Below the pieces are notes generated by a model. The model was given only the letters and a program-made list of their open reading frames with translations, did no database searches and was not told the DNA's origin. A DNA stretch of 64,000 nt from Alloacidobacterium sp963823845 (GTDB lineage Bacteria; Acidobacteriota; Terriglobia; Terriglobales; Acidobacteriaceae): NCBI GenBank assembly GCA_963823845.1, contig CAWGND010000016.1, positions 248,001 to 312,000 of the forward strand, read 5' to 3'. Below, piece by piece: positions 1-9,989 of the stretch (position 1 is its first letter; each line of letters starts with the position of its first letter). A program made the translations under genes and the position numbers.

Positions 1-1
1 G

Positions 2-943
2 ATCTGCAAGACGGTGAAAGAAGCGCGTGAAGACCTCTTCGATTTGCGGCGGCAGATGATCGGCCTGGCGCGCGAGCACAATCTCATGCTCGTCGCCGGC
101 GCCACCCATCCCTTTGCCGACTGGCGCTCGCAGGAGATCTATCCTGACCCTCGTTATGCCCAGGTGGTTGAAGACTTGCAGCTTGTTGCGCGCGCAAATC
201 TTATCTTTGGCCTGCATGTTCACGTCGGCGTCGAAGACCGTGAAGCCGCTATTCGCCTGATGAACTCGATGCGGTACTTCCTGCCCCATATTCTCGCGCT
301 CTCGACGAACTCGCCATTCTGGCGCGGCATGAAGACTGGCCTCAAGAGCTACCGCGCGAAGGTCTTCGACAAGTTTCCACGCACGAATATTCCCGACACG
401 TTTTCTAGCTACTCCGAGTACGAAGCCTTCGTGAACCTGCTTATCAAGACCAATTGCCTGGATAATGCCAAGAAAATCTGGTGGGACATTCGCCCGCATC
501 CTTTCTTCAATACGGTGGAAGTCCGCATCTGCGATTTGCCCATGCGCGCCGAAGAGACGCTTGCCATCGCGGCATTAATTCAGGCCACCGCCGCAAAACT
601 CTACATCCTGCATGCGCGCAATCAGGATTACCGGCAGTATTCACGAGCGCTCGTGATGGAAAACAAGTGGCGCGCCGTGCGCTATGGCCTCGATGGCAAG
701 CTCATCGATTTCGGTAAAGAAGCCGAAGTGCCGGAGCGCGAGCTGATTCTCGAATATCTCGATTTCGTCAGTGAAGTAGCCGAAGAGTTGGACAGCCGCG
801 AAGAGATGGACTACATCCGCAAAATTTTAGAAATGGGCACTGGCGCCGACCGCCAGCTTCGCAAGTTTGAAGAGACGAATGATCTGAAAGCGGTTGTCGA
901 TTACATGGCCGAGGAAACGCAGGTAGGCCTTCTCGGAGATTGA
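2..943 (+). CDS. Carboxylate-amine ligase, GCS2/YbdK family (5' end outside window)
   Basis: The reading frame is open from base 2, so the true start lies upstream; about 313 codons are visible of a family usually near 370. The product resembles the glutamate-cysteine ligase type 2 (YbdK) family, ATP-dependent enzymes joining a carboxylate to an amine. Visible family hallmarks are the ICKTVKEAREDL segment at the very beginning, the HVHVGV strand that contributes to the active site, and the WWDIRPHPFFNTVEVRICD segment. The protein appears cytosolic, with no signal peptide or membrane helix in the visible part. The natural substrate of this family is mostly unknown; weak glutamate-cysteine ligase activity is known for E. 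coli YbdK. The family call is secure, the substrate is not. Confidence 0.85.
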   Translation: MCKTVKEAREDLFDLRRQMIGLAREHNLMLVAGATHPFADWRSQEIYPDPRYAQVVEDLQLVARANLIFGLHVHVGVEDREAAIRLMNSMRYFLPHILALSTNSPFWRGMKTGLKSYRAKVFDKFPRTNIPDTFSSYSEYEAFVNLLIKTNCLDNAKKIWWDIRPHPFFNTVEVRICDLPMRAEETLAIAALIQATAAKLYILHARNQDYRQYSRALVMENKWRAVRYGLDGKLIDFGKEAEVPERELILEYLDFVSEVAEELDSREEMDYIRKILEMGTGADRQLRKFEETNDLKAVVDYMAEETQVGLLGD

Positions 944-1052
944 AGATGAGTGAGGGCTGGGAGAGTCCACCGGCTGTCGCGATTCTCCTTCACCGGCGGT
1001 AAGCGGAGGAAATCGCGAAAACCCGCGCTCTCTGCCAACCCATGTTTGTTTT

Positions 1053-1076
1053 CCCGTTCGTCTGCAGATGAACGGG
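1053..1076. other. Strong stem-loop in the 944-1172 gap
   Basis: An 11-bp stem (1053-1063 with 1066-1076, one G-U pair) sits in the 229-base gap after the GCS2 ligase gene. The apparent loop is only two bases, so the terminal pairs would open in practice. No run of T follows on either strand, so it is not a textbook intrinsic terminator. It may be a transcript 3' end structure. Nothing else recognisable is in the gap. Confidence 0.4.
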
Positions 1077-1172
1077 AGGCCCCTGGAAATCAGATTCCCT
1101 TGACTCTCGCCTGATAGAAAAGATGCCCGATCACGTGGCAGGGATGGATTCAGTCTGAAAAAAGACAGTGAT

Positions 1173-2726
1173 ATGAACATTTACAAGCCGCAGCAAGCGG
1201 CGGGGCATCTTTCCTGGCGTGTTTTCGCCCTTGGATTCAGTGGAACTCTGTTATTTCTCTATCTTCGTTTCTTTCTATTCCCTGCGGCTCCGTTTGTTGC
1301 CGTCGGTGACCAGAATCTTTTCCTCATCCGTGCTGCGCGCATCATTCATGGGGAAATGCTATATCGCGATTTTTTCGAATTCGTTCCTCCCGGCACCGAC
1401 CTGTTCTACGCTCTCCTTTTCCGGCTCTTCGGTATTCACGCCTGGGTCATGGCAGCGCAGGGCGTTGTCATGGGACTCGCGTTCTTTTGTGTCCTTACAC
1501 AGGTTGCCGACAGACTCGTCCGTTCTCCGCTCGTGCTACTGCCTGCTGTGCTCTTTCTGGTGCTCGATTTCAACTATGCGACTGATCTGACGCACCACTG
1601 GTACAGCACTCTAGCCGCGCTGGCAGCCGTCAGCGTGCTTACAGGTGGATCGAGCTTTCCGCGTATCTCTGCGGCCAGTACGTTATGCGCTATTGCAACT
1701 CTTTTTACCCAGACGCAGGGCGGCCTGGCCTTCGTTGCGGTGGCCATCTATTTGTTGTGGCTCAAACGATTTGAAACGCCGGACGCAAAGATTCTGCCGC
1801 AGCTTGCAGTTTTGATCCTGCCCTATGCACTAATTCTCTCCGGAACTCTCGGGTATTACGTTTACAAGGCTGGCGTACACACGATGTTCTTTGACCTCAT
1901 CGTCTTCCCGCTCAAATATCTCTCTTCGGGAGACGTCAACTCGCCGCGGACTTATCTCCGTCAGCTTCCGCCCGTGCACGGCCCGGGTGACATTCTTCGT
2001 CTGCTGCCTTTTCTGTTTGTTTATTTGCTGGTTCCTTACATCTATGCGGTGGGCCTTTACCAGCTGTGGAGCAGGCGCAGCGAGTTACCGGTTGAGCTTC
2101 GCCAGCACCTGGTTCTTCTGCATCTCATAGGCATTGCGCTCTTTCTCGCGGTTTCCAGCGGACCCCGCTATTTCCGTCTCTGCACGGTTGCTCCACCTGC
2201 GATTCTCATCTGTGTGTGGCTTGTCAGCAGTCGTGGTTCGGTGCCTCGATTCGTTCGCAATATGTTGTGGATCGTCTCCGCCGGATTTGCCTTGCTGCCA
2301 CTCTATCGGCAGGTCCAGAGGCATGCCACGTTGATCCTTCCTGTCGGTCGAGTTGCGTTCAATGACATGCTTCAATTTGAGGAGTTTCAGTGGCTCGCGC
2401 AAAACACGCAGTCCTCCGATCTCTTTTTCAATCAGCCTGTCCTCGCGTTTTATCTCCAGCTCGATGATCCTACCGGCAGCGGCTTTGTCGCCTCCGATGA
2501 GTTTTCCCGGACTGAGGACGTTGCCGCCATCCTTCAACTGCTGCAGCGCCGTCCTCCGCGCTTCATTGTGTTGTCTCCTGAGAGCAAGCTGCGGAGTGTG
2601 CACGATCATTCCGCGCCCTTCCGGCAATATGTCCACGATCATTACCGGTTGGCCAGGACGTTTTACCTCGACCGCTCCTCTCGCTACGAGGAAATGTGGG
2701 AATACGCACCGAAATCCACCAACTAA
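1173..2726 (+). CDS. Polytopic membrane glycosyltransferase-like protein (GT39/ArnT-like)
   Basis: 517 residues with about 10-12 hydrophobic helices. After the first helix (residues 16-40) there is a periplasmic loop with Asp46 in GDQNLF and then the segment YRDFFEFVPPGTDLFYALLFRLFG. This is the layout of the PMT/ArnT-type (GT39) lipid-linked sugar transferases, whose first-loop acidic residue is catalytic. The C-terminal 120 residues are soluble and probably periplasmic. Such enzymes use polyprenyl-phosphate sugars to glycosylate lipids or proteins outside the membrane; acceptor and sugar cannot be told from sequence. The ATG at 1173 follows a purine-rich AAAAAAGACAG stretch. It appears monocistronic. 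Confidence 0.6.
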   Translation: MNIYKPQQAAGHLSWRVFALGFSGTLLFLYLRFFLFPAAPFVAVGDQNLFLIRAARIIHGEMLYRDFFEFVPPGTDLFYALLFRLFGIHAWVMAAQGVVMGLAFFCVLTQVADRLVRSPLVLLPAVLFLVLDFNYATDLTHHWYSTLAALAAVSVLTGGSSFPRISAASTLCAIATLFTQTQGGLAFVAVAIYLLWLKRFETPDAKILPQLAVLILPYALILSGTLGYYVYKAGVHTMFFDLIVFPLKYLSSGDVNSPRTYLRQLPPVHGPGDILRLLPFLFVYLLVPYIYAVGLYQLWSRRSELPVELRQHLVLLHLIGIALFLAVSSGPRYFRLCTVAPPAILICVWLVSSRGSVPRFVRNMLWIVSAGFALLPLYRQVQRHATLILPVGRVAFNDMLQFEEFQWLAQNTQSSDLFFNQPVLAFYLQLDDPTGSGFVASDEFSRTEDVAAILQLLQRRPPRFIVLSPESKLRSVHDHSAPFRQYVHDHYRLARTFYLDRSSRYEEMWEYAPKSTN

Positions 2727-2902
2727 AGGACAGACGGCGTGCCGATTCGGTGAAATCTCTATGACCTTGTCCGCGAACGCGGCCGGCAGGACTCCTCTCG
2801 GTCTTGGGACAGGATGCCCCCTCGATCTGGAGCGTTTTGCGGGCCACAAATAGCAGCGAATTTCGCTTGTCAGGCCGTTGCGCTTCTGCGACGCTAGCTA
2901 CG

Positions 2903-4525
2903 ATGCGAAATCGTCTACTCCTGCTGGTTTTGCCTGCCGCTTTCACCTGTTCAACTCTCGCCTGGAGCGCCGATTCAGGTGCTACCGCTGGAAAATGCGC
3001 CGACCTAAAACAGCTGGCCATCCCCAATGCCACCATCACTGTGACGGAAAGCGTGGCCGCAGGCGCGTTCTCGCCGCCCGACCTGAAGGCTGGCGAGAAA
3101 GTGCCGCATCTGTTCAAGACCACGCCTGCCTTCTGCCGGGTCCTCGCCACGCTCAAGCCGACCGCTGACTCTGATATCAAAGTCGAAGTCTGGATGCCCG
3201 CCAACGGCTGGAACGGCAAATTCAGGGGCCAGGGGAACGGTGGGTTCGCCGGATACATCGCATACCGAGGCCTCGCATCGTCCGTGACTCAGGGCTACGC
3301 CGCAGCCAGCACTGACACAGGACACTCCACGCCGGGCGCGGAATGGGCGCTCGGGCATCCCGAGAAGATCGTCGATTACGGATATCGGGCGGTACACGAG
3401 ATGACGGCAGACGCAAAGGTCATCGTGAAGACCCTCTATGGGAACGATCCGAAACGGTCGTACTTCGCCAGCTGTTCCAACGGCGGACGGCAGGCTCTCA
3501 TGGAAGCCCAGCGTTTTCCCGATGACTACGACGGAATCATCGCCGGAGCCCCTGCGAATAACTGGGTGCCGATGCTCACCGGCGGCCTCAAATTCATGCA
3601 GGTGCTCGATCAGGGCGGCTACATCCCGCCCGCCAAAGTCCCCGCCATCGGCAAAGCGGTAGTGGCAGCGTGCGATGCGCAGGACGGGGTGACAGACGGC
3701 GTTCTCAATGATCCCAGGCAATGCCGCTTCGATCCGGCAACCATGCTTTGCAAAGGCGCGAACTCCGACGCCTGCCTGACGGCTCCGCAAGTCGATACGC
3801 TCAAGACGATCTACGCGGGTGCGCATGACGCCTCGGGCAAGCTGATATTCCCCGGCCTCCTTCCGGGGTCTGAGGAGGGCCGCAACGGATGGGCGACCTG
3901 GGTGACTGGCTCAGAAGAAGGCAAAAGTGCAGGCACATTTTACGTGAGCGGCTACTTTGCCAACATGGTGTACGGCAAATCCGATTGGGACTACAAGATC
4001 GCGAACCTCGATGACGCCCTCAAGCTGGCGTACGAGAAAACAGGCGATTCTATGAATGCCACGAACCCCGACCTGAAGCCGTTCCTGGCGCACGGCAAGC
4101 TGATCATGTACCACGGCTGGAATGACCCGGGCATCTCGCCGCTCAATTCGATCAATTACTATAACAACGTCGTTGCCTCAGTTGGGAGCCAGACGGCAGA
4201 ACAGTCCCTGCGCCTCTACATGGTGCCGGGAATGCAGCACTGCGGCGGAGGGCCGGGCGCGACAGATTTCGGACAGGATGAAGACGCGCCGAGAAGCGAT
4301 CCCGACCATGGCATTTTCGCCGCGCTCGTTCAATGGGTAGAAGAGGGCAAAGCCCCATCGACTATCATTGCAACGACGTACAAGGAGAGTGACTCCGCGA
4401 AGTATCTTCGTCCCCATCCCGAGATGACGCGCCCGCTGTGCTCTTACCCGCAGGCCGCCAGGTACAGCGGTAGCGGCGACAAGAACCTCGCGAAGTCGTT
4501 CGCCTGTGCAGCTGAAAGTAACTGA
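2903..4525 (+). CDS. Tannase/feruloyl esterase family secreted esterase
   Basis: 540 residues with an N-terminal signal peptide (MRNRLLLLVLPAAFTCSTLAWSA). This favours the ATG at 2903 over an in-frame TTG at 2804 that would put 33 residues ahead of the signal. The catalytic layout of the tannase/feruloyl esterase family is visible: nucleophile Ser192 in CSNGGRQ, an Asp in the HGWNDPGIS segment, and His followed by Cys in MQHCGGGPG. This is the CS-D-HC motif, in which the two cysteines form a disulfide that brings Ser and His together. The enzyme is likely exported and hydrolyses aromatic esters such as feruloyl or galloyl esters of plant material. Exact substrate is unknown. Confidence 0.88.
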   Translation: MRNRLLLLVLPAAFTCSTLAWSADSGATAGKCADLKQLAIPNATITVTESVAAGAFSPPDLKAGEKVPHLFKTTPAFCRVLATLKPTADSDIKVEVWMPANGWNGKFRGQGNGGFAGYIAYRGLASSVTQGYAAASTDTGHSTPGAEWALGHPEKIVDYGYRAVHEMTADAKVIVKTLYGNDPKRSYFASCSNGGRQALMEAQRFPDDYDGIIAGAPANNWVPMLTGGLKFMQVLDQGGYIPPAKVPAIGKAVVAACDAQDGVTDGVLNDPRQCRFDPATMLCKGANSDACLTAPQVDTLKTIYAGAHDASGKLIFPGLLPGSEEGRNGWATWVTGSEEGKSAGTFYVSGYFANMVYGKSDWDYKIANLDDALKLAYEKTGDSMNATNPDLKPFLAHGKLIMYHGWNDPGISPLNSINYYNNVVASVGSQTAEQSLRLYMVPGMQHCGGGPGATDFGQDEDAPRSDPDHGIFAALVQWVEEGKAPSTIIATTYKESDSAKYLRPHPEMTRPLCSYPQAARYSGSGDKNLAKSFACAAESN

Positions 4526-4651
4526 TGAGTCCCGATGCGAGATAGAGGCATGACAAATTGAGAGACTGCCTCTGAGTTGTATGTCGTGAGCGAAAGAAGT
4601 CATAATCATGGCTACTTCGTTGTTGCGAATTTAGTAGCCTGGCAGGACCCC

Positions 4652-7129
4652 ATGTACACGCTCGCACAGAATGTACGTTTCGCATTGCGCCAGCTCCGCA
4701 AAGGGCCCGGTTTCACCCTGACCGTCGTTCTCACCATGGCCCTGGGCATTGGGGCCACCACTGCAATCTTCTCGCTCGTCGAAGGCATCCTGCTTCGACC
4801 CCTGCCGTTCAAGGACGCAGACCGTCTGGTCCTTCTCGGCGATCATCTCGGAAGCGGTCTCACAACTCCCGGGGTTACCGCCCGCGAGATCGAAACATAC
4901 GCAACCGCAACCCACGCCTTTTCCGCACTCGGAGCCTACGCAGCTGCTGGTTATGAAATCTCCGGTTCAGCAACTCCCGAGCAGGTTCCGGCCGCCCGGC
5001 TCAATGCAAGCCTCTTTCCCACCCTCGGCGTTCAAGCCATCCTGGGACGCTTCTTCACGCAAGAGGAAGAGAAGGCCCATCAGCCGCTCGCCGTGCTCAG
5101 CTACTCCCTGTGGCTCAACCGCTACCACCGCGATCAGCACGTCCTCGGCAGTACCATCGTGCTCGACCGCAGACCCTTCACCATCGTCGGAGTCATGCCG
5201 CACACCTTCGAGTTCCCGCTGCAGACCGGGCATCTCGATCAGGCGCAGCTCTGGGTACCCCTGAGCCTCACGCCCGATGAACTCTCCGATCAAAACACCG
5301 GCCTCTGGGGATATCACATCGTCGCCCGCGTCAAAGATGGCATCACCATCCCGCAAGCCGCGCAGGACGCCGACCGCGTCGCCCAGCAGGTCATGCGCAA
5401 CTTCCCGGCAAGCATGTCCGCGATTCACATTACCGGCGACGTGTTGCTGCTCCGCGAATTCCTCGTCGCCGACGTCCGTCCCTTGCTGCGAACCCTGTTC
5501 TTCGCTGTCTCCATCGTTCTGCTCATTGCCTGCGCAAACGTCGCCGGACTGCTCCTGGTTCGCGCTATCCGCCGCCGCCGGGAATACGCCGTCCGCCTCG
5601 CGCTCGGTGCGCATTCCGCCACCATCATTCGCGAATCCATCCTCGAGGGCCTGCTCCTCAGCCTCGTCGGAGGCACACTCGGTCTGGTCTTCGCCGCTGT
5701 CGTCATCCGCACCGCCCTGCATCTCCTGCCAGAATCCATGCCGCGTGTAGACTCCATCGCCCTGGACGCAGGCGTCATCGCCTTCGCGCTCGTCATCGCC
5801 CTGACAACCGGAGTCTTGTGCAGCCTCGCCCCCGCCTTCGCCGCCCTGCGAACCAACCTGACCGAGAGCCTCAAAGAGGGTGTAAGAACCGGCAGCGGAG
5901 CTTCAAGCCACTCCTGGCTGCGCCAAACGCTGGTCGTTTCAGAGATCGCCATCGCACTGATGCTGCTGACAGTAGCGGGCGCATTCCTGCGCAGCTTCCA
6001 GAAGATGCGTGCCGTCGATCCCGGCTTCCGTCCCGACCACGTCCTCGTCGCTGGCTATACTCTGCCTCTCGGCCACTACCCGTTTGAAACTTCCGTCGAT
6101 AACTTCCGTCACTCCGTCATCGACCATCTCACCGCCAAACCCGGAGTAGCCGCCGTCGGTATCACTGACAACCTGCCCGCATCCGGCGGTTCACGCGGCG
6201 CCGCCTTCACCGTCGAAGGTGTGCCTGTAAGCCGCTGGAAGCTGCAATTCGCTTCGCTCACGACCGTCGACGGCGATTACTTCCACGCCATGGGCATCCC
6301 GCTGCTCGAAGGCCGCTACTTCACCCTCAACGACAACGCCAACACGCCGCCCGTCGTGATCGTGAATCAGACCATGGCGAAACACTCCTGGCCCGGCCAG
6401 CAGGCGATCGGCAAGCGCATCCACGTCGGCAATCCAAAAAGGACTTACCCCTGGGCAACCGTCGTCGGCATCGTCGCCGACACCAAAATTGGCTCGCGCG
6501 ACGAACCCAGCGCCGACCAGTGGTATGCCCCCATGCGGCAGCCCGCCATCCTCAACGGCCCCGAGGACACAGGCGCCCTCACGGACGCCGACTCTGGATA
6601 CATTACCCTCCGTTCCGCACTGCCACCCGAACAGATGGTGCAAACCCTGCGCTCCGCCACCGCCGAAATCGATCCGCTACTCGCCCTGGAGCAGGTGCAG
6701 CCCATGAACGACGTCATCTCCAACGTGGAAGCACCGCGCCAATTCAACACAACGCTCATTACTGCGTTCGCTGCAGCTGCGCTCCTGCTTTCCATCACCG
6801 GAATCTACGCCGTGGTGGCCTTCTCCGTTTCGCTGCGCACCCAGGAGATCGCCATCCGCATGGCGCTAGGCGCGCAGCGCACCCGCATCGCGCGGCTCGT
6901 CCTCGTTTCCGCCGCAAGAATGGCCCTGATAGGCTGCTGCCTGGGAGTGATCGGCTCGCTCGCGATCTCACGGCTGATCAGCTCATTTCTTTTCAACGTG
7001 AGCGCTACCGACCCATTCATTTACATCGCGGCAGCCGCGATCATGATACTCATGACGCTTCTCGCATCGGCACTCCCCGCAACGCGTGCCGCTTCCGCCG
7101 ACCCGATCGACACGCTGCGCTCGATTTAG
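4652..7129 (+). CDS. ADOP-type (duplicated MacB/FtsX) ABC transporter permease
   Basis: 826 residues. The protein opens with the acidobacterial signature NVRFALRQLRKGPGFTLT and a first transmembrane helix with GIGATTAIFSLVEGILLRPLPF. A large periplasmic MacB-like domain (about 60-260), a three-helix FtsX domain (about 275-420), a second periplasmic domain and a second FtsX domain (RTQEIAIRMALGAQ, last 120 residues) follow. The family is an orphan: no ATPase gene is adjacent. MacB-type systems export peptides, toxins or lipids by mechanotransmission, but the role of ADOP proteins is not known. ATG at 4652 is preferred because the 25 residues encoded before it are not family-like. Unlike its two relatives in this window it is intact. 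Confidence 0.9.
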   Translation: MYTLAQNVRFALRQLRKGPGFTLTVVLTMALGIGATTAIFSLVEGILLRPLPFKDADRLVLLGDHLGSGLTTPGVTAREIETYATATHAFSALGAYAAAGYEISGSATPEQVPAARLNASLFPTLGVQAILGRFFTQEEEKAHQPLAVLSYSLWLNRYHRDQHVLGSTIVLDRRPFTIVGVMPHTFEFPLQTGHLDQAQLWVPLSLTPDELSDQNTGLWGYHIVARVKDGITIPQAAQDADRVAQQVMRNFPASMSAIHITGDVLLLREFLVADVRPLLRTLFFAVSIVLLIACANVAGLLLVRAIRRRREYAVRLALGAHSATIIRESILEGLLLSLVGGTLGLVFAAVVIRTALHLLPESMPRVDSIALDAGVIAFALVIALTTGVLCSLAPAFAALRTNLTESLKEGVRTGSGASSHSWLRQTLVVSEIAIALMLLTVAGAFLRSFQKMRAVDPGFRPDHVLVAGYTLPLGHYPFETSVDNFRHSVIDHLTAKPGVAAVGITDNLPASGGSRGAAFTVEGVPVSRWKLQFASLTTVDGDYFHAMGIPLLEGRYFTLNDNANTPPVVIVNQTMAKHSWPGQQAIGKRIHVGNPKRTYPWATVVGIVADTKIGSRDEPSADQWYAPMRQPAILNGPEDTGALTDADSGYITLRSALPPEQMVQTLRSATAEIDPLLALEQVQPMNDVISNVEAPRQFNTTLITAFAAAALLLSITGIYAVVAFSVSLRTQEIAIRMALGAQRTRIARLVLVSAARMALIGCCLGVIGSLAISRLISSFLFNVSATDPFIYIAAAAIMILMTLLASALPATRAASADPIDTLRSI

Positions 7130-7284
7130 AAATGCGGCCGCATCATAGCTTACTCCCCGTACCATCGCAGGTTACCCTAGTGTGAATTTGTTCAGGGAAG
7201 GCAAACAAGAGGAAGTTTGGTTGTCCCGTTTTCTTTGGATTTCCGGTAGGCTAATGGGAAGCCTGAGAGGCAGAAATATCGAGA

Positions 7285-8331
7285 ATGATGTATTCCGTAA
7301 CACCGCAAGCCCAGGCGCTGCTTGACACGCCTTTCCCCGAAGAGTTCGCGCCAGGAGCGCATGCTGCTGTTTTTACCTGCCTTCGGATTGAACCCAGCGA
7401 AAGAGTAACTCTGATTACGGACCGCGAGACTACGCCGATCGCTGCGGCCATCGCTGCCGAGTTGTCCGCGAACGGCTCCGATTGGAACGCTTTTGTGCTC
7501 GAAGATCTGGCGCCGCGTCCGCTCAAAGACATGCCCGCCGCCGTGCTTGAAGATATGGAGACATCGGACGCGAGCATCTTTGCCGTGAAAGTGCAGCAAA
7601 ATGAGCTACGCTCTCGCATGCAGATGACGGAGGTAGTGAACCGCCGCCGCATGCGCCACGCGCACATGGTCAACATTACGCCGCAGATTATGTGCGAAGG
7701 CATGCGCGCCGATTTCGCGCTCGTCGACCAGCTCAGCCAGAAGGTGATCGAGAAAGTGCGTCGCGCCCGCTACATTCGCGCCACCACCGCAGCCGGAACC
7801 GACATCCGCGCCGACCTTAACCCTGATTACAAGTGGCTCAAGACATCGGGCATCATTTCGCGCGAGAAGTGGGGCAATCTCCCGGGCGGTGAAATCTTCA
7901 CCACTCCGGGAGAAGTCAATGGCACGTTTGTCGTCGACGGCGTCGTCGGCGACTATCTTTGTTTCCGCTATGGATTGCTTGACTCCGCTCCGCTGACGAT
8001 CGAGATCAAAGGCAACCGTATCGTCGATTGCCATTCCGAGAACAGCCAGCTTCGCGACGACTTCTGGGCATACACGCACACGGATGAAAATTCCGATCGC
8101 ATCGGGGAGTTTGCGATTGGCACCAATCTCGGTATCGACCATGTCATTGGCAACATCCTGCAGGATGAAAAATTCCCCGGCATCCACATCGCCTTCGGCA
8201 ATCCCTATGGCGAGCACACCGGCGCGCCCTGGACATCGACCACGCACATCGATGTGGTTGGCCTGCGCTTCAACATCTGGGTGGAAGAAGAGCAGATCAT
8301 GCGCGACGGCCGCTTTCTAGTCGAGCCATAA
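7285..8331 (+). CDS. M29-type (AmpS-like) aminopeptidase
   Basis: 348 residues, cytosolic, no signal peptide. The central and C-terminal parts match M29 metalloaminopeptidases: GNLPGGEIFTTPGEVNGTFV carries a Glu predicted to bind metal, followed by the GIDHVIGNILQDEKFPGIHIAFGNPYG and TTHIDVV segments with conserved His and Asp. These enzymes use two divalent metal ions to remove N-terminal residues from peptides. The N-terminal 90 residues are more divergent, as is usual. ATG codons at 7285 and 7288 are both possible starts. The gene stands alone between the ADOP permease and an aldo/keto reductase, so context adds little. Confidence 0.8.
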   Translation: MMYSVTPQAQALLDTPFPEEFAPGAHAAVFTCLRIEPSERVTLITDRETTPIAAAIAAELSANGSDWNAFVLEDLAPRPLKDMPAAVLEDMETSDASIFAVKVQQNELRSRMQMTEVVNRRRMRHAHMVNITPQIMCEGMRADFALVDQLSQKVIEKVRRARYIRATTAAGTDIRADLNPDYKWLKTSGIISREKWGNLPGGEIFTTPGEVNGTFVVDGVVGDYLCFRYGLLDSAPLTIEIKGNRIVDCHSENSQLRDDFWAYTHTDENSDRIGEFAIGTNLGIDHVIGNILQDEKFPGIHIAFGNPYGEHTGAPWTSTTHIDVVGLRFNIWVEEEQIMRDGRFLVEP

Positions 8332-8414
8332 AAAGACTGTGAAAATGCGCCTTTAATTGAGGAGCCGCTTGGAATTTGTGAAGCTGCCGCCAATAGCTGG
8401 GCATCTTTAAGGGC

Positions 8415-9401
8415 ATGGCTACTCAAAATCTTCCCGCAACAAAATTTGAGACGCGTCAACTCGGCAACTCCGGCATGCACCTCACGCCCATCGGCTACGG
8501 AGCATGGGCCATCGGCGGCGGCAACTGGGAGTTCGGCTGGGGCGCGCAGGACGACGACGAATCTGTCAGCACCATCGAGCGCTCTCTCGACAGCGGCATC
8601 AACTGGATCGATACGGCGGCAATCTATGGCCTTGGCCACTCGGAAGAGGTGGTTGCCAGGGCGATCAAGAATTCGCCGCACAAGCCGTATGTCTTTACCA
8701 AGTGCTCCATGCGCTGGTTTCCAGATCGCAGAATTTATCGCAGCCTGAAGGCAGGCTCGCTGCAGGAAGAAATCGAAGAGTCCCTGCGCCGCCTGCGCGT
8801 GGATGCGATCGACCTCTACCAGATTCACTGGCCCAATCCCGAAGACGAAATCGAAGAGGGATGGGAGACGCTGGCGCGCTTTCAGCAGGAAGGCAAGGTA
8901 CGACACATCGGCGTCTCCAATTTCAACGTCGCCCAGATGAAGCGCGTGCAGAAGATCGCGCCCATCACCTCGCTGCAGCCGCCCTATTCCATCCTTCGCC
9001 GCGACATCGAGACTGAAATTCTGCCTTTCTGCCGGCAGCACAATATTGGCGTCATCAACTACTCGCCGATGGTCTCCGGCCTGCTCACCGGAAAGATGAC
9101 CGCCGAACGCATCCAGAATCTCCCCGAAGATGACTGGCGCAAGCGCAGCCCAAACTTCAATGAGCCAAAGCTTTCAAAGAATCTCAAGTTGGTTGAGCTG
9201 CTGCGCGAGATCGGCAAGGCGCACAATGTCGAACCCGGAGTCGTCGCCATCGCCTGGACGTTGCGCCATCCCGCGATCACCGCCGCGATCGTCGGTGCAC
9301 GCCGCCCAGACCAGATCGACGGCATCCTTCCCGCCGCGACCTTCCGCCTTAGCCAGGAGGAAATCGCGCGGATCGAAGAATTCCAGAAGACAGATTTGTA
9401 A
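8415..9401 (+). CDS. Aldo/keto reductase
   Basis: 328 residues of a TIM-barrel aldo/keto reductase. The catalytic tetrad is complete: Asp66 and Tyr71 in WIDTAAIYG, Lys96 in VFTKCSMRW and His138 in DLYQIHWPN. The C-terminal NADPH-binding segment is visible in AIVGARRPDQIDG. It is closest in pattern to the YhdN/general stress protein 69 type, which reduces aldehydes or ketones with NADPH. Cytosolic, no neighbours in operon; the substrate cannot be assigned. An imperfect stem-loop terminator follows, shared with the convergent cytochrome gene. Confidence 0.92.
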   Translation: MATQNLPATKFETRQLGNSGMHLTPIGYGAWAIGGGNWEFGWGAQDDDESVSTIERSLDSGINWIDTAAIYGLGHSEEVVARAIKNSPHKPYVFTKCSMRWFPDRRIYRSLKAGSLQEEIEESLRRLRVDAIDLYQIHWPNPEDEIEEGWETLARFQQEGKVRHIGVSNFNVAQMKRVQKIAPITSLQPPYSILRRDIETEILPFCRQHNIGVINYSPMVSGLLTGKMTAERIQNLPEDDWRKRSPNFNEPKLSKNLKLVELLREIGKAHNVEPGVVAIAWTLRHPAITAAIVGARRPDQIDGILPAATFRLSQEEIARIEEFQKTDL

Positions 9402-9423
9402 GCCCTTCACCTTCGAACAAGAA

Positions 9424-9458
9424 CAAAGCCCCTCCCCGCAATCGTAGGAGGGACTTTG
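9424..9458. terminator. Bidirectional intrinsic terminator, imperfect stem
   Basis: CAAAGCCCCTCC (9424-9435) pairs with GGAGGGACTTTG (9447-9458) with one mismatch, giving A-rich and T-rich ends on both strands. It lies exactly between the convergent aldo/keto reductase and cytochrome c genes. Confidence 0.7.
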
Positions 9459-9478
9459 CTGGATAGGAGCGATTCAGG

Positions 9479-9883
9479 CTATTTTTTCGACATGTTGCGA
9501 ATGTAAATGACCAAGTTCCAGACATCGTCCGGCTTGGCGCGGCCCTCTTCGCCTGGCATCTGACCCTTGCCTTTCAGGATGATGTCGTACATCTGGCCGT
9601 CCGTCATGTCCTTCAGCGAGTCCGGCTTGGTGTAGTCCTTCAGCGTGAGTTTCATAGAATCGGCAACATCGCCTTTGCCGTCTCCTTTTTCACCATGGCA
9701 CAAAGCGCAGTCGTAGCCCCAGATTTTCTTGGCGTGCGCCTGTGATTCAGCCGTGGGCTTGACCGGATTAGCTTTCGTTGTGGCGGGACCGGACGGCGCG
9801 GATGGGGCAGGCTGTTCCTGCGCCGTGGCCGATAAAAACGAAGCCAGCAGTAGCGATGAAGAAAGTAACAGGGTTCGTAGCAT
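9479..9883 (-). CDS. Small secreted mono-haem cytochrome c
   Basis: 134 residues: signal peptide (about 1-21), a proline/alanine-rich linker, then a class I cytochrome c domain with haem attachment motif CALCH (Cys59, Cys62, His63) and probable axial ligand Met109 in GKGQMPG. It would be a periplasmic electron carrier. A GGAGG ribosome site precedes the ATG. The gene is divergent from the PQQ dehydrogenase gene that starts about 210 bases to the right, so it is a plausible electron acceptor for that quinoprotein, although the dehydrogenase has its own haem domain. Confidence 0.88.
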   Translation of the reverse strand: MLRTLLLSSSLLLASFLSATAQEQPAPSAPSGPATTKANPVKPTAESQAHAKKIWGYDCALCHGEKGDGKGDVADSMKLTLKDYTKPDSLKDMTDGQMYDIILKGKGQMPGEEGRAKPDDVWNLVIYIRNMSKK

Positions 9884-9989
9884 AACGAGCCTCCAGGCAA
9901 ATAAAACAATTCAGCGTTGAGGGAGATTGCGGAAAGCATGCTACTCCGCGGATAGAGCAAGTGGAAAGCGCTATTTCGGGACAGGTGCG

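Noticed and set aside
2085..2849. Long minus-strand frame opposite the membrane glycosyltransferase
   Set aside because: Antisense to a strong gene, Arg/Gly/Pro-rich as expected from high-GC mirror frames; the same applies to most long antisense frames in the window.
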